Positions 9,644-18,552 of a stretch of 64,000 nt of DNA are shown in pieces (position 1 is the stretch's first letter; each line of letters begins with the position of its first letter). Below the pieces are notes generated by a model. The model saw only the letters and a list, made by a program, of their open reading frames with translations, had not been told where the DNA came from and made no database searches. Origin of the DNA: Gloeobacter morelensis MG652769. GTDB lineage: Bacteria; Cyanobacteriota; Cyanobacteriia; Gloeobacterales; Gloeobacteraceae. Location of the stretch: contig NZ_CP063845.1 of the NCBI RefSeq assembly GCF_021018745.1, forward strand, positions 3,596,001-3,660,000. Reading direction: 5' to 3'. The position numbers and the translations under genes are program-made.

Positions 9644-11512
9644 TCAGCGCGGGCCGCGCACCTGCCAGCGGGTGTCGGCGACGAGCGGCAGGGATTGGCG
9701 GGCGAGAAACACCGTGCCGTTCATCAGCCAGACGGCATTTTCGCCGGTGGCCCGGTGGCGCCAGACCAGGTCGGGGGCGGCGTCGTTGTTGTAATCGCCC
9801 ACCCCGCCTATTTCCCAGCGGGTATCCCCGACGCTCGGTAGGGAAAGCGATTTGGCAAAAGTGGTGCCGTTCATCAGCCAGACGGCGTTTTCGCCGGTGG
9901 CCCGGTGGCGCCAGACGATGTCCAATTTGCCGTCCCCGTCGAAGTGACCGGTCCCCACCACCTGCCAGTCCGGACCGGCCACCGCCGGCAGCGCGACCGC
10001 ACCGGTGTAGACTGGCCCGTTCATCGTCCAGACGCTGTTGGCCCCGCTGAGCGCATTGCGCCAGAGGATGTCGGTCTTGCCGTCGCCACTGAAATCCCCT
10101 GTGCCGACAATGTCCCAGTTGCCGTCGCCCACGGGCGGTAAGGAGACTGTCCCCACAAAAGCCGGGCCGTTCATGCGCCAGACAGTATTGGCGCCGGTGG
10201 TTTTGTTGCGCCAAAGTATATCGGTCTTGCTGTCGCCGTCAAAATCGCCGGTGCCCCCAATCTGCCAGTTGGGGTCGGCCACCGTCGGCAGATAGGCGAC
10301 GCCGGTCTGGGTGGTGCCGCTCATCAGCCAGAGAAGATTGGCCCCCGTCTCAGATAAGCGCCAGAGAATTTCAGAGGTGCGATCCGCGTTGAAATCGCCC
10401 CGGATGGGCAGCGCGCCGATTTTGTATACTGCGCCGCTATTGATCGACAGCCAGTACAACTGCCCATCCGGGCCGACTTTGAGATCGACCACGCCGTCCA
10501 GGCCCCTGGCGAACTCGCGCACCTGGGTGTAGTCGGCGGGTAGCAAACGGCGGAGGAAGCCCTGGATATAATCGGCAAAAAAGTAGTTGCCGCTGTAGGC
10601 CCCCGGAAACTGGGTGGCCTGGTAGAACGCGCCGCCGGCGATCGAGGCGCTGCTGCCGCGCGGGTAGCTGTAGACGGGATCGATAAAATCGGGATCGTCG
10701 GCGTCCCCTTCCACCGCGGGCCAGCCGTAATTGCCGCCTTTGGCCGCACGGTTGACTTCCTCCCAGGCGTTGGAACCGACGTCGTTGATAAAGATGGTGC
10801 CCGTACCCGGCTGGACAGCGAAGGTAAACGGGTTGCGCAGCCCCAGAGCCCAGATTTCACCGCGCGCCCCACCGGTGCCCACGAAGGGGTTGTCCGGCGG
10901 GACGATGTTCGGGTAAGCGCCCGGATCGACGCGCAGCAGTTTGCCGGAAAGCGTTCCCAGCGACTGGGAGTTGTCGGGATTGGACCCACCGTCGCCCACG
11001 CCCGCGTACAGTTTGCCGTCGGTCCCGAAGTGGATGGCCCCACCGTTGTGGTTACCGGTGTCGGAGGCGATGTTGTCGAGGATGACCAGCTCGCTCGCAG
11101 GTTCAGCCACGTTCGGGTTGGCGGCGCTGGCGGTAAAGCGGCTGAGCCGGTTTTTGACGGGCTCAGCGGCACGGGTGTAGTAGACGTAGAGATGGCGATT
11201 GGTGGCAAAGGCAGGATCGAAGGCGATCCCCAAAAGCCCCCGCTCGTTCTCAGTGGCGACATCCACTTGCAAAAACGGCTCACCAAGCAGACTGTCGCCC
11301 GCGATCACGCGCAGGGCGCCTCCTTTTTCACAGACAAACAACCGGCCGTCGGGGGCAAACTCCATGGCCGTCGGGGCGTCCAGTCCCTCTAAGACAAGCT
11401 TTTGCTGGAAACCGGCCGGAATCTGGGCGTGGGCAGCCGCAGCGATAGAGAAAATCGAAACACAAAGACTGCTTCCAAGCAGTCCTGACAGCGCACGGTA
11501 ATCGGTAAGCAT
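9644..11512 (-). CDS. Secreted PQQ-type glucose/sorbosone dehydrogenase with FG-GAP-like repeats
   Basis: Predicted periplasmic or extracellular sugar dehydrogenase, 622 residues. A signal peptide ends around AAAAHAQ. Residues about 30-370 form a soluble-glucose-dehydrogenase/YliI-type beta propeller (GLDAPTAMEFAPDGRLFV, NHNGGAIHFGTDGKLY, GLRNPFTFAVQPGTG). The last about 250 residues are five tandem units of about 47-50 residues with calcium-loop-like cores (GTGDFDGDSKTDILWRN). Such FG-GAP/VCBS units usually fold as an integrin-type propeller. The two most C-terminal units are nearly identical at DNA level. Convergent with the peptide transporter. PQQ dependence is a family inference. Confidence 0.85.
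   Translation of the reverse strand: MLTDYRALSGLLGSSLCVSIFSIAAAAHAQIPAGFQQKLVLEGLDAPTAMEFAPDGRLFVCEKGGALRVIAGDSLLGEPFLQVDVATENERGLLGIAFDPAFATNRHLYVYYTRAAEPVKNRLSRFTASAANPNVAEPASELVILDNIASDTGNHNGGAIHFGTDGKLYAGVGDGGSNPDNSQSLGTLSGKLLRVDPGAYPNIVPPDNPFVGTGGARGEIWALGLRNPFTFAVQPGTGTIFINDVGSNAWEEVNRAAKGGNYGWPAVEGDADDPDFIDPVYSYPRGSSASIAGGAFYQATQFPGAYSGNYFFADYIQGFLRRLLPADYTQVREFARGLDGVVDLKVGPDGQLYWLSINSGAVYKIGALPIRGDFNADRTSEILWRLSETGANLLWLMSGTTQTGVAYLPTVADPNWQIGGTGDFDGDSKTDILWRNKTTGANTVWRMNGPAFVGTVSLPPVGDGNWDIVGTGDFSGDGKTDILWRNALSGANSVWTMNGPVYTGAVALPAVAGPDWQVVGTGHFDGDGKLDIVWRHRATGENAVWLMNGTTFAKSLSLPSVGDTRWEIGGVGDYNNDAAPDLVWRHRATGENAVWLMNGTVFLARQSLPLVADTRWQVRGPR
9655..10400 (-). repeat. Tandem FG-GAP-like coding repeats
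   Basis: Five coding units of roughly 141-150 bp lie inside the dehydrogenase gene. The 48-base stretches starting at 9719 and 9869 differ at one base only. The other units keep the protein pattern (DILWRN, MNGP/T, LP-V-D) but diverge more in DNA, which points to recent duplication of the terminal unit. Confidence 0.8.
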
Positions 11513-11677
11513 GGTGCCTCTGGGGGCCTGCTATCAAGATCCCGAGCGAGCCGGGTTTTGCCATCCACCCCCGGGCGTAAGCTGTGTTACAGGCCCGTAG
11601 ATTTCTTTAAATAACCACGGTTGCCGTTGAGCCAGGCCGGATAATGAGGGTGAGACTGCATCGACAAGTAATACATA

Positions 11678-12745
11678 ATGCAAGCGATGATGTCCGGATG
11701 GTTCGCTGTTGTCTTTGGTACCCTACTCGCCTGGTTTACCCTCGCCGGCTCCGCCGATGGCCAGCCGGTAAACTGCACAGAACCAGCGCAGGCAGTACGA
11801 ACAATCTGGGCGAATTTTTATATCAATGCCGTCCGTGAGATCAACAGCCCGTCGAGTACTTTTTATGCAGATATTTATGTCAACTATGAGTGGTTTGACC
11901 CGGAGCTGAGTTCCGGAAATAGCGCTTTTCTAGATCGCGCCTCCGCCACGGATCCAGCCATTGAATTTGTCAATGGACGCGATATCAAACCGGTGTTTAT
12001 CGACTATTTACCCGCCAGGACCAACCGGGATGCCAATATCCGTGTGGAAGCCCGGTACGCCGGAACTTTCTTTGCAAATTTCCGCTTCACACGTTTTCCC
12101 TTTGACACCCAGGTGTTGCCGATTGTATTTGAATCGGAGAAGTATCCTTGCAGTAAGCTTGTAATTCGCTATCAGTTTCGCAGGCCTAGCGGCGAGCAAT
12201 CCCGGTTCTTTTTGTCCCAGGAAGTTGCCCTCAACCGACACGTCGAAAGCAGCCTTCGCCTCAACGAATGGGATATTCAGGAATTAAAGGTTACCGAAAG
12301 AATCCGCTCCCTACCCTACGAAGAAAGCCAGTGGTCGCAACTGAGAATAGAGATGGAAATTGGCCGAAAATCCGGCTACTATGTTTTCAAATTTATGTTG
12401 ATTATTACGTTGTTTTGCGGTCTCTCCCTCGGGGTACTACTGATCGATGCGAATATCATCAATTATCGTCTCTCGATACCCATATCGCTGCTTGTAGCGG
12501 TGATCGCCCTCAATTTTACCGCCGGACAGGTGCTGCCGCGCATTCCCTATTTGACCTTTCTCGATATCCACATTAATACCGCCTACTTGTGTATTATCCT
12601 GATCGCTTTTGAAGGAATTGCCGGCAAGATCCTCGTCTTGAAAAACCGGCAAGATATTGTCACGATGCTCAACCGGTACACGCTGGTGACCCTGCCGATA
12701 CTGTTCGTTGCCGTTCACGTAATCGCCCTGCTGACGCTAAAGTAG
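11678..12745 (+). CDS. Pentameric ligand-gated ion channel subunit (Cys-loop superfamily, GLIC-like but distinct)
   Basis: A 355-residue subunit of a prokaryotic pentameric channel in the inner membrane. A signal peptide covers residues 1-29. The beta-sandwich ligand domain has VNYEWFDPEL (68-77) and the Pro-loop FPFDTQ (140-145). M1 is about 233-255, M2 264-283, the M2-M3 loop LPRIPYLT 286-293, M3 296-316 and M4 333-352, with only a short M3-M4 link as in other bacterial members. From memory it is clearly not GLIC itself. Aligning the NxxxxxxLPxxPYxT block puts Asn at -2', Arg at 0', Ser at 2' and 6', Val at 9' and 11'. GLIC has Glu at -2' and His at 11'. Start codons at 11687 and 11690 are also possible. 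Ligand and ion are unknown. Confidence 0.88.
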   Translation: MQAMMSGWFAVVFGTLLAWFTLAGSADGQPVNCTEPAQAVRTIWANFYINAVREINSPSSTFYADIYVNYEWFDPELSSGNSAFLDRASATDPAIEFVNGRDIKPVFIDYLPARTNRDANIRVEARYAGTFFANFRFTRFPFDTQVLPIVFESEKYPCSKLVIRYQFRRPSGEQSRFFLSQEVALNRHVESSLRLNEWDIQELKVTERIRSLPYEESQWSQLRIEMEIGRKSGYYVFKFMLIITLFCGLSLGVLLIDANIINYRLSIPISLLVAVIALNFTAGQVLPRIPYLTFLDIHINTAYLCIILIAFEGIAGKILVLKNRQDIVTMLNRYTLVTLPILFVAVHVIALLTLK

Positions 12746-12870
12746 ATGGCTGTGCAAATCTGGAAACTGGCCCCGCAGCGATTCCCTTGACCTGTGCGCT
12801 TCGATCCTTTACGTTTTTGAACGTGGTTGCAGCAGGCGGAGCGCCCGCAGCGCTATTTGAGGGTATGTGC

Positions 12871-13884
12871 ATGCAAGCTGTCGGCTACAAAGTACCGCTC
12901 CCGGCGCAGGACCCGAACGCGCTTTTGGATGTGGAGTTACCCGATCCGGTTGCCGGGGAGCGCGACTTGCTTGTCGAGGTCAGGGCAATCTCCGTCAATC
13001 CGGTAGATACGAAAGTACGCCGTAGCACCGCTCCCCCGGAAGGCCAGATCAAGGTGCTGGGCTGGGATGCAAGTGGCATCGTGCGCGCGGTGGGTTCTGG
13101 GGTGAGTTTGTTCAAACCGGGCGATGCAGTGTGGTACGCCGGTTCGATCGCCCGGGCGGGGACCAACAGCGCCCTGCACACCGTCGATGAACGGATCGTC
13201 GGCTACAAGCCTGTGAGCCTCGATTTTGCCCAGGCGGCTGCTTTGCCCCTGACGGCGATCACCGCCTGGGAGCTGTTGTTCGACCGGCTGCAGGTGGCTT
13301 TGGACACCACCGACCGGGGCGAGACGCTCTTGATTGTCGGGGCGGCCGGTGGGGTGGGCTCGATCCTCACCCAACTGGCGCGGCAACTTACCGGCATCAC
13401 GATTATCGGTACCGCCTCGCGCCCTGAGACCCAAAAGTGGGTCCAGGATCTCGGCGCCCACCAGGTGATCGATCATTCCCGGCCGCTCGCCGAACAGCTG
13501 CAGCAGCTGGGGATCGCTCAGGTCAGCCACGTGGCGAGCCTGACCCGTACCGATTTGCACTACGGCCAATTGGTGGAAGTCCTCGCCCCCCAGGGCCGCC
13601 TGGGGCTTATCGACGATCCCGGAGCACTCGATGTCTCGCTCCTCAAACGCAAGAGCCTGTCGCTACATTGGGAATTGATGTTCACCCGCCCGCTTTTTGA
13701 AACCCCAGACATGATCGAGCAGCACCATCTGCTCAACCGCGTCGGTGAGCTGGTGGACGCCGGGGTGCTCAGGACCACCCTGGGTGACCATTTTGGCCGG
13801 ATCTGCGCTGAGAACCTGCGCAAGGCCCACGCCCTCATCGAGAGCGCCAAAGCCAGGGGCAAAATCGTGCTCGAAGGGTTTTAA
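12871..13884 (+). CDS. Zinc-type alcohol dehydrogenase/quinone oxidoreductase family (MDR)
   Basis: NAD(P)H-dependent medium-chain oxidoreductase, 337 residues. The N-terminal GroES-like domain contains EVRAISVNPVDTKVR, and the Rossmann domain has LLIVGAAGGVGSILTQLAR. The length and these motifs match the ZADH1/quinone-reductase-like branch, where catalytic zinc ligands are usually absent. The ATG at 12871 has GAGGG upstream; the frame extends to 12787 without a good site. It follows the channel gene by about 125 bp on the same strand. Substrate unknown. Confidence 0.88.
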   Translation: MQAVGYKVPLPAQDPNALLDVELPDPVAGERDLLVEVRAISVNPVDTKVRRSTAPPEGQIKVLGWDASGIVRAVGSGVSLFKPGDAVWYAGSIARAGTNSALHTVDERIVGYKPVSLDFAQAAALPLTAITAWELLFDRLQVALDTTDRGETLLIVGAAGGVGSILTQLARQLTGITIIGTASRPETQKWVQDLGAHQVIDHSRPLAEQLQQLGIAQVSHVASLTRTDLHYGQLVEVLAPQGRLGLIDDPGALDVSLLKRKSLSLHWELMFTRPLFETPDMIEQHHLLNRVGELVDAGVLRTTLGDHFGRICAENLRKAHALIESAKARGKIVLEGF

Positions 13885-14117
13885 GCACCGATGCCGACCA
13901 TCCTGGCCCGCAGTGCGTAACAAAAACTACTGAACCTGCCCATCAGGTTGTGGCCCCCGGTAGCGGCGGGCTGGGCTCTCCCGGCCTGTACTGGTGCGCT
14001 CGAAGCGCCATCGGACGGCATTGCAATCACCAGACCATCGCAAAGCGAGTGTTTTTGCCAATTCGGCACAAGCACCCGGTTCCGTTCGCCTAACGTTCTC
14101 TACAGGAGCACGCATCC

Positions 14118-14687
14118 ATGCATTACCTACAAAAGCAGGCCATCGGGCTTGCCCTCGCGGCAGTGATCGTTCCTCAGTTTGTGGCCGCCCCGGCCAGCGC
14201 TGAGGAGACGACCTGCACCGGTTCGCTCGGCGCCATCACCGTGGACAACCTGCGCGTACCCCAGGGGGCGACCTGCACCCTGAGCGGCACCCGCGTCGAA
14301 GGGACCATCGTCGTCGAAGCGAACGCCACGCTCAGAGCGAACAAGGTGCAGGTCAAAGGCAACGTCCAGGCCGAAGGTGCCGCCCGGGTGAACGTGCTTG
14401 CACGCTCCACCGTCGGCGGCAGCATCCAGATTGTCCAGGGCGGCGCGGCGCGCATCGACAGCGTTCAGATCGAAGGGGATCTGCAGTTTGAAAGCAACTC
14501 CAAAAATCTGACCGCCAACAAAAACACGATCGGCGGCAGCCTCCAGGCTTTCCAAAATAGCGGCGGCCTGTCGATTACCGCCAACACCATCGACGGAAAC
14601 CTGCAGTGCAAAGAGAACAACCCTGCCCCGGTCGGCGGGGAGAATGTCGTCCAGGGCAACAAAGAAGATCAGTGCGCCAAGTTGTAG
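14118..14687 (+). CDS. Secreted beta-repeat protein of unknown function
   Basis: A 189-residue exported protein. Residues 1-28 form a signal peptide ending PASAEE. The rest is a run of short alternating strands (GTIVVEANATLRANKVQVKG, NVLARSTVGGSIQIV, GNLQCKENN), the pattern of a single-stranded beta-helix or bactofilin-like stack. Four Cys, in pairs near each end, could form disulfides. AGGAG precedes the ATG. It stands alone and ends before a T-tailed hairpin. No catalytic residues are recognised. A surface or periplasmic structural role is plausible but unproven. Confidence 0.75.
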   Translation: MHYLQKQAIGLALAAVIVPQFVAAPASAEETTCTGSLGAITVDNLRVPQGATCTLSGTRVEGTIVVEANATLRANKVQVKGNVQAEGAARVNVLARSTVGGSIQIVQGGAARIDSVQIEGDLQFESNSKNLTANKNTIGGSLQAFQNSGGLSITANTIDGNLQCKENNPAPVGGENVVQGNKEDQCAKL

Positions 14688-14803
14688 GATCTGCCCTTTC
14701 AACCTCAGTTGAGCAGAGCCAGTAAAACCGGAGGCGATGCGACGGCCAGGCGTCTGGCTTGACCATTGGCGGAGCCGTTGCTTTTGCCGACCGGCGCAAA
14801 GAT

Positions 14804-14839
14804 ACCCGCTCACTTCGTGCTCTGAAGTGGGCGGGTTTT
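14804..14839 (+). terminator. Rho-independent terminator
   Basis: ACCCGCTCACTTC (14804-14816) pairs with GAAGTGGGCGGGT (14824-14836), one T-G wobble, followed by TTT. It ends the secreted beta-repeat transcript. The stretch between that stop and the hairpin (14688-14803) holds no gene I can support. Confidence 0.8.
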
Positions 14840-14886
14840 CCTGCGCCGGACAGTTTGGCTGGTCGCTACAGCTCAGCTACCTATGC

Positions 14887-16140
14887 TCAAACCGGTGTGT
14901 TCTGGGCGGCGAGAGATTGGACCTGGACAGGGAAGGTCACAGTGAATGTCGAGCCGACCCCGGGTTCAGAGACCAGCGCGATTTGGCCCTGCAGCAGGTT
15001 CACCAGTTGGGCGACGATGGCAAGCCCGAGCCCGGTGCCTTCGGTCCGGCTGCGCTCGTTGCAGCTGAAACGCGAGTAGGGCTCGAAGATGTGGGGTTGA
15101 TCTTCAGGGGCGATGCCCAGACCGGTGTCGCTCACGGCGACCGACCAGTGTCCGTCGCCCACAGCCTTGCACTCCACCCGCACAGAACCGCTCGGGGTGT
15201 AGCGCACGGCATTGCTGAGCAGGTTGGTGAGGATTTGTTGCAGGCGCATGCTGTCGCTCGCTACGGTTTGGGGGGCCGACCCGCAATCGAGCGAAACTTC
15301 CAGGCCCTGCGCTTCGGCCAGCGGCCGGATCATCTCGACTACTGCTTCGAGTGTCGGGCGCAGCGCGACCGCCTCCAGGTGCAACCGGGTCTGTCCGGCC
15401 TCCGAGCGCGAAAACTCCAGCGCATCGTTGATCAGGTGCAGCAGTCGGGTGCCGTTGCGAACCACCCGCTCGATGTGCTCGAAGTCGGGCAGGGTATCCC
15501 CGATGCCCGTGCGGGTACGGCCGGTGCGCAAAAAGAGATTTGCATAGCCGATGATCGAATTGAGGGGAGTCTTCAACTCGTGGGCCAGCACCGAGAGATT
15601 GTCCTGGTGGGCGCGCACCAACCGGCCGAGTTCTTGATTGGTGAGCAACAACTGGCTTTGCAGTTGTGCCAGTTCGCGCAGGCGCTCATCCACGTAGCTT
15701 TGAAAGCAAGAAGCAATCGCCTCGTCCACCACCTCGTTGATCAGATGGACAGCCCGCACCACCCCAGCTATCGAACCGCGCGTCATTTCCCCATCCAGGA
15801 CCGTAAAGATCACCCGGCGCAGCAACCGATACTCCTGGGCAATCTCAGCGGGGTTGAAACCCTGGCTGGCCCGCAGGGAACCGTGCACCAGACTTTTGCT
15901 CACCAGCAGTCTGGTGTCGCTCTTCTCAGTCTGGGAAAGGACGGTGACCATTGCCCTGAGCACATCGGGCAAACTGTTGCGTACGGCGGAGTAGGGCAGT
16001 CCGTCGTCGCTGCTGATCCGGCGGTCGGAGCGGACGGCCGCGATCCACTGCTCGATGATCGCATCGCTCCGGTCTGCAAGGAGTTTGCTGAAGTCCATAG
16101 CTGGCGAGTCAATAGTGGACTGGAAGGGACCGGTTCTCAT
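14887..16140 (-). CDS. Sensor histidine kinase with RsbRD-like N-terminal domain
   Basis: Soluble two-component histidine kinase, 417 residues. Residues 15-160 resemble the RsbRD/RsbU-type helical input domain (RSDAIIEQWIAAVRSD, EYRLLRRVIFTVL). A coiled linker leads to the H-box SVLAHELKTPLNS with His187. The ATPase domain has the N-box LTNLLSNAVRYTPSGSV, G1 DTGLGIAPED and G2 GTGLGLAIV. No membrane helix is present, so the signal is cytoplasmic or reaches it through a partner. GGAGG sits 8 bases before ATG 16140, favouring that start over 16173 or 16098. No response regulator lies next to it, so it is an orphan here. Confidence 0.9.
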   Translation of the reverse strand: MRTGPFQSTIDSPAMDFSKLLADRSDAIIEQWIAAVRSDRRISSDDGLPYSAVRNSLPDVLRAMVTVLSQTEKSDTRLLVSKSLVHGSLRASQGFNPAEIAQEYRLLRRVIFTVLDGEMTRGSIAGVVRAVHLINEVVDEAIASCFQSYVDERLRELAQLQSQLLLTNQELGRLVRAHQDNLSVLAHELKTPLNSIIGYANLFLRTGRTRTGIGDTLPDFEHIERVVRNGTRLLHLINDALEFSRSEAGQTRLHLEAVALRPTLEAVVEMIRPLAEAQGLEVSLDCGSAPQTVASDSMRLQQILTNLLSNAVRYTPSGSVRVECKAVGDGHWSVAVSDTGLGIAPEDQPHIFEPYSRFSCNERSRTEGTGLGLAIVAQLVNLLQGQIALVSEPGVGSTFTVTFPVQVQSLAAQNTPV

Positions 16141-16405
16141 CCACCCACCCTCCGAGCACCCGTGAATGCTCACGATTGTAGAGGACCAACGGCCTTTGCA
16201 TCCGCAAGTCTTGCGAATTTGTGGCGCTCCGCCGGGCTACTTTGCCGACGGTGCCGCCCCCATCATCGCCGGAAAGTGCTGCAATCGGGGGTCCGAGCGC
16301 AACCGGGCCAGCACCTGCCGCCCGTCGATCGCAATCTCGCACTAGCAACCGCAGGGCCTGCCGGTGCACCGATGCCAGCGGCGGTCGAACTGGATTCAGC
16401 AGGTC

Positions 16406-17965
16406 TCACCGGGGAATGTACAGTAGCGGTGCCCCCGGTCCGAGGGGCAAGTTGAACAGGTACCAGAGCACGAACAACCCCGACCAGCCGAGGCCAAAGG
16501 CGATCGAATACGGAAGCATCGCGGCAAGCAGCGATCCCAGGCGCAAATCGGGTTCGTACTTGCGCGCGAAGACGACGATGAGCGGGAAATAGGGCAGCAG
16601 CGGGGCAATCACGTTGGTAAACGAATCGGCCACCCGGTAGGCCGCCTGGGTCAGTTCGGGGCTGTAGCCCAGACCCATCAGCATCGGCACAAAGATCGGG
16701 GCCATCACCGCCCACTTCGCCGAAGCCGAGGCGATGAACAGGTCCAACAGAGCAGCAAATAGAATAAACAGCAGCAGCAGCGCAATGCCGGTCAGACCGA
16801 TGCCTTTGAGAAAATTCGCCCCAGCGATGGCGACCATAATCCCCAGATTCGACCAGTTGAAATAGGCAATAAATTGGGCGGCGGCGAAGGCGAGCACGAT
16901 GTAGGAACCCATCGTCGCCATCGTCTCGGCCATCATCGTAGCCACCGCCCGATCGTCGCGGATGCTGCCGGTGAGCGCACCGTAGATAAGACCCGGCACC
17001 AAAAAGGCAATCGCAATGATCGGGATAAGCGACTGAAATAGGGGCTTCAGATCGCCGTTTTCGCCATGGAGCAGCCCTCCTGGCGCCAGTCCCTGCCAGG
17101 CGAACACCGCCAGGATCACAACGAAACTCGCCAGGGCAATCCAGGCGGCCCGGCGCTCGCGAGCGCTCAGATCCGCGCTCGGCAGGTCGGGAAAGCCGGT
17201 CGGGCGTCGCCACACCCCCAACCGCGGCTCGACGATCCGCTCGGTGACAAACCAGCCCAGGCCGGTGAGCAAAAAGACCGAAGCGACCATGAAGTAATAA
17301 TTGGCCGTCGGGGCCACCTGGTAGGCCGGATCAAACAGCTGGGCCGCCGACTGGGTGAATCCGGCGAGCAGCGGATCGAGCGAGGTGATGAGCAAATTGG
17401 CCGAGAAGCCGCCGGAGACCCCGGCGAAGGCGGCACAGAGCCCCGCGAGCGGGTGGCGGCCAAGCCCGAGGTACAGCGCCGCCCCCAGGGGAATGAGCAC
17501 CACGAACCCGGCGTCCGCCGCGACCGAGGCGTTCACCCCGGTGAAAACCAGCGTCGGGGTCACCAACGCACGCGGGACCGCCGTCACCGACAGGGTGAGC
17601 AGTGCGGCGATCAGGCCGCTGCGCTCGGCCACGCCGATGCCCAGCAGCACCACCAGCACGATTCCCAACGGCGGAAAGCCGGTGAAATTCGCGATCGCCT
17701 CGGTGAGCATCCGACGGATGCCCTCGGAGGTGAGCAGGTTGACCGCTTCGATGGTTTTGCCGCTCACCGGATGGACGACGCTCCAGCCGCTCTGCACCGC
17801 CAGCCAGCTGAGCGCCGGCATGGCAAGGGCAAATAGCGCAAACAGCGTCAGCGGGTCGGGCAGGCGATTGCCTACCGCTTCGACCCGGTTGAGAAACCGG
17901 CCCACCCAGCCCGCTGGGGGCGGCAATTCGACAAGGGGCGGCTCGGCGGAAGGATCGCGGGTCAT
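16406..17965 (-). CDS. AbgT-family transporter
   Basis: Inner-membrane transporter of the AbgT family, whose members import p-aminobenzoyl-glutamate or export sulfonamides. Length is 519 residues with about 11 hydrophobic helices. Recognisable blocks are RVEAVGNRLPDPLTLFALFA near the start, the PVSGKTIEAVNLLTSEGIRRML loop of the family, and SASAKWAVMAPIFVPM late in the protein. The ATG at 17965 gives MTRDPSAEPP; a TTG at 18004 is an upstream alternative and neither has a strong Shine-Dalgarno. The 265 bp between this stop and the kinase start hold nothing I recognise. Link to folate salvage is a family inference. Confidence 0.9.
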   Translation of the reverse strand: MTRDPSAEPPLVELPPPAGWVGRFLNRVEAVGNRLPDPLTLFALFALAMPALSWLAVQSGWSVVHPVSGKTIEAVNLLTSEGIRRMLTEAIANFTGFPPLGIVLVVLLGIGVAERSGLIAALLTLSVTAVPRALVTPTLVFTGVNASVAADAGFVVLIPLGAALYLGLGRHPLAGLCAAFAGVSGGFSANLLITSLDPLLAGFTQSAAQLFDPAYQVAPTANYYFMVASVFLLTGLGWFVTERIVEPRLGVWRRPTGFPDLPSADLSARERRAAWIALASFVVILAVFAWQGLAPGGLLHGENGDLKPLFQSLIPIIAIAFLVPGLIYGALTGSIRDDRAVATMMAETMATMGSYIVLAFAAAQFIAYFNWSNLGIMVAIAGANFLKGIGLTGIALLLLFILFAALLDLFIASASAKWAVMAPIFVPMLMGLGYSPELTQAAYRVADSFTNVIAPLLPYFPLIVVFARKYEPDLRLGSLLAAMLPYSIAFGLGWSGLFVLWYLFNLPLGPGAPLLYIPR

Positions 17966-18042
17966 CGGCGCGACGAGATAATTTTTACCAGAAACGGGCG
18001 TCAAGCCCGTGCTTGATGTGGAGGGTATCTCGGTGCTCTTTT

Positions 18043-18068
18043 GAGCATCCCCGGCGCCGGGGATGCTC
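18043..18068 (-). terminator. 26-base perfect palindrome after rplO
   Basis: GAGCATCCCCGGC is followed directly by GCCGGGGATGCTC, an uninterrupted palindrome 25 bases after the rplO stop. On the minus strand the following bases are A-rich, not T-rich, so it is not a textbook intrinsic terminator. It may fold at the 3' end of the ribosomal transcript or bind a dimeric protein. Confidence 0.5.
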
Positions 18069-18093
18069 TGTTTGAGATCGCACAGTGCAGCCG

Positions 18094-18549
18094 TTACGCT
18101 TCGACTGTGCAGGTGCCCCCGGCCGCTTCGATCTTTTCTCTGGCTGAGGCTGTGAAGTAAGCGGCCGTGACCTGGAGGGCCACGTGCGCTTCGCCGTCGC
18201 CCAGTACCCGCAAGGGACCGCTGGTAGCCGTCAGAATACCGGCATCGAGCAGCGATTCGATGTTCACTGCACTATCGGCGGGCAAATCGCGCAGTTGCTT
18301 GAGATTGACGATCGTGTAGGAACTCGGATTGACCAGCTCGAAGCCCTTGAGCTTGGGCAGGCGCATGTAGAGTGGGATCTGGCCGCCCTCGAAGCCGGGG
18401 CGCACACCGCCGCCGGAGCGGCACTTCTGACCGCGCATGCCCCGACCGCTGGTCTTGCCCTGACCGGCGGAATGGCCCCGGCCGACGCGCAGCTTGCGGT
18501 GGCGAGAGCCGGACTGGGGAACGGCGTCCTCAAGACGGAGGCTTTTCAT
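18094..18549 (-). CDS. rplO: Ribosomal protein L15 (uL15)
   Basis: Large-subunit protein involved in late 50S assembly, 151 residues. The N-terminus ([20 protein letters not shown]) and the Gly-rich [27 protein letters not shown] block are diagnostic. It is the last gene of the minus-strand ribosomal cluster, 3 bp after rpsE. The usual next gene, secY, is absent; a palindrome and then the AbgT gene follow. Confidence 0.97.
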   Translation of the reverse strand: MKSLRLEDAVPQSGSRHRKLRVGRGHSAGQGKTSGRGMRGQKCRSGGGVRPGFEGGQIPLYMRLPKLKGFELVNPSSYTIVNLKQLRDLPADSAVNIESLLDAGILTATSGPLRVLGDGEAHVALQVTAAYFTASAREKIEAAGGTCTVEA

Positions 18550-18552
18550 GGT

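Noticed and set aside
11678-12745. Identity with GLIC itself
   Set aside because: The remembered GLIC N-terminus, Pro-loop context and M2 sequence do not match; only the family layout is shared.
14737-16455. 572-codon open frame on the plus strand
   Set aside because: It runs antisense to the histidine kinase, whose protein has clear kinase motifs; high GC creates long shadow frames.
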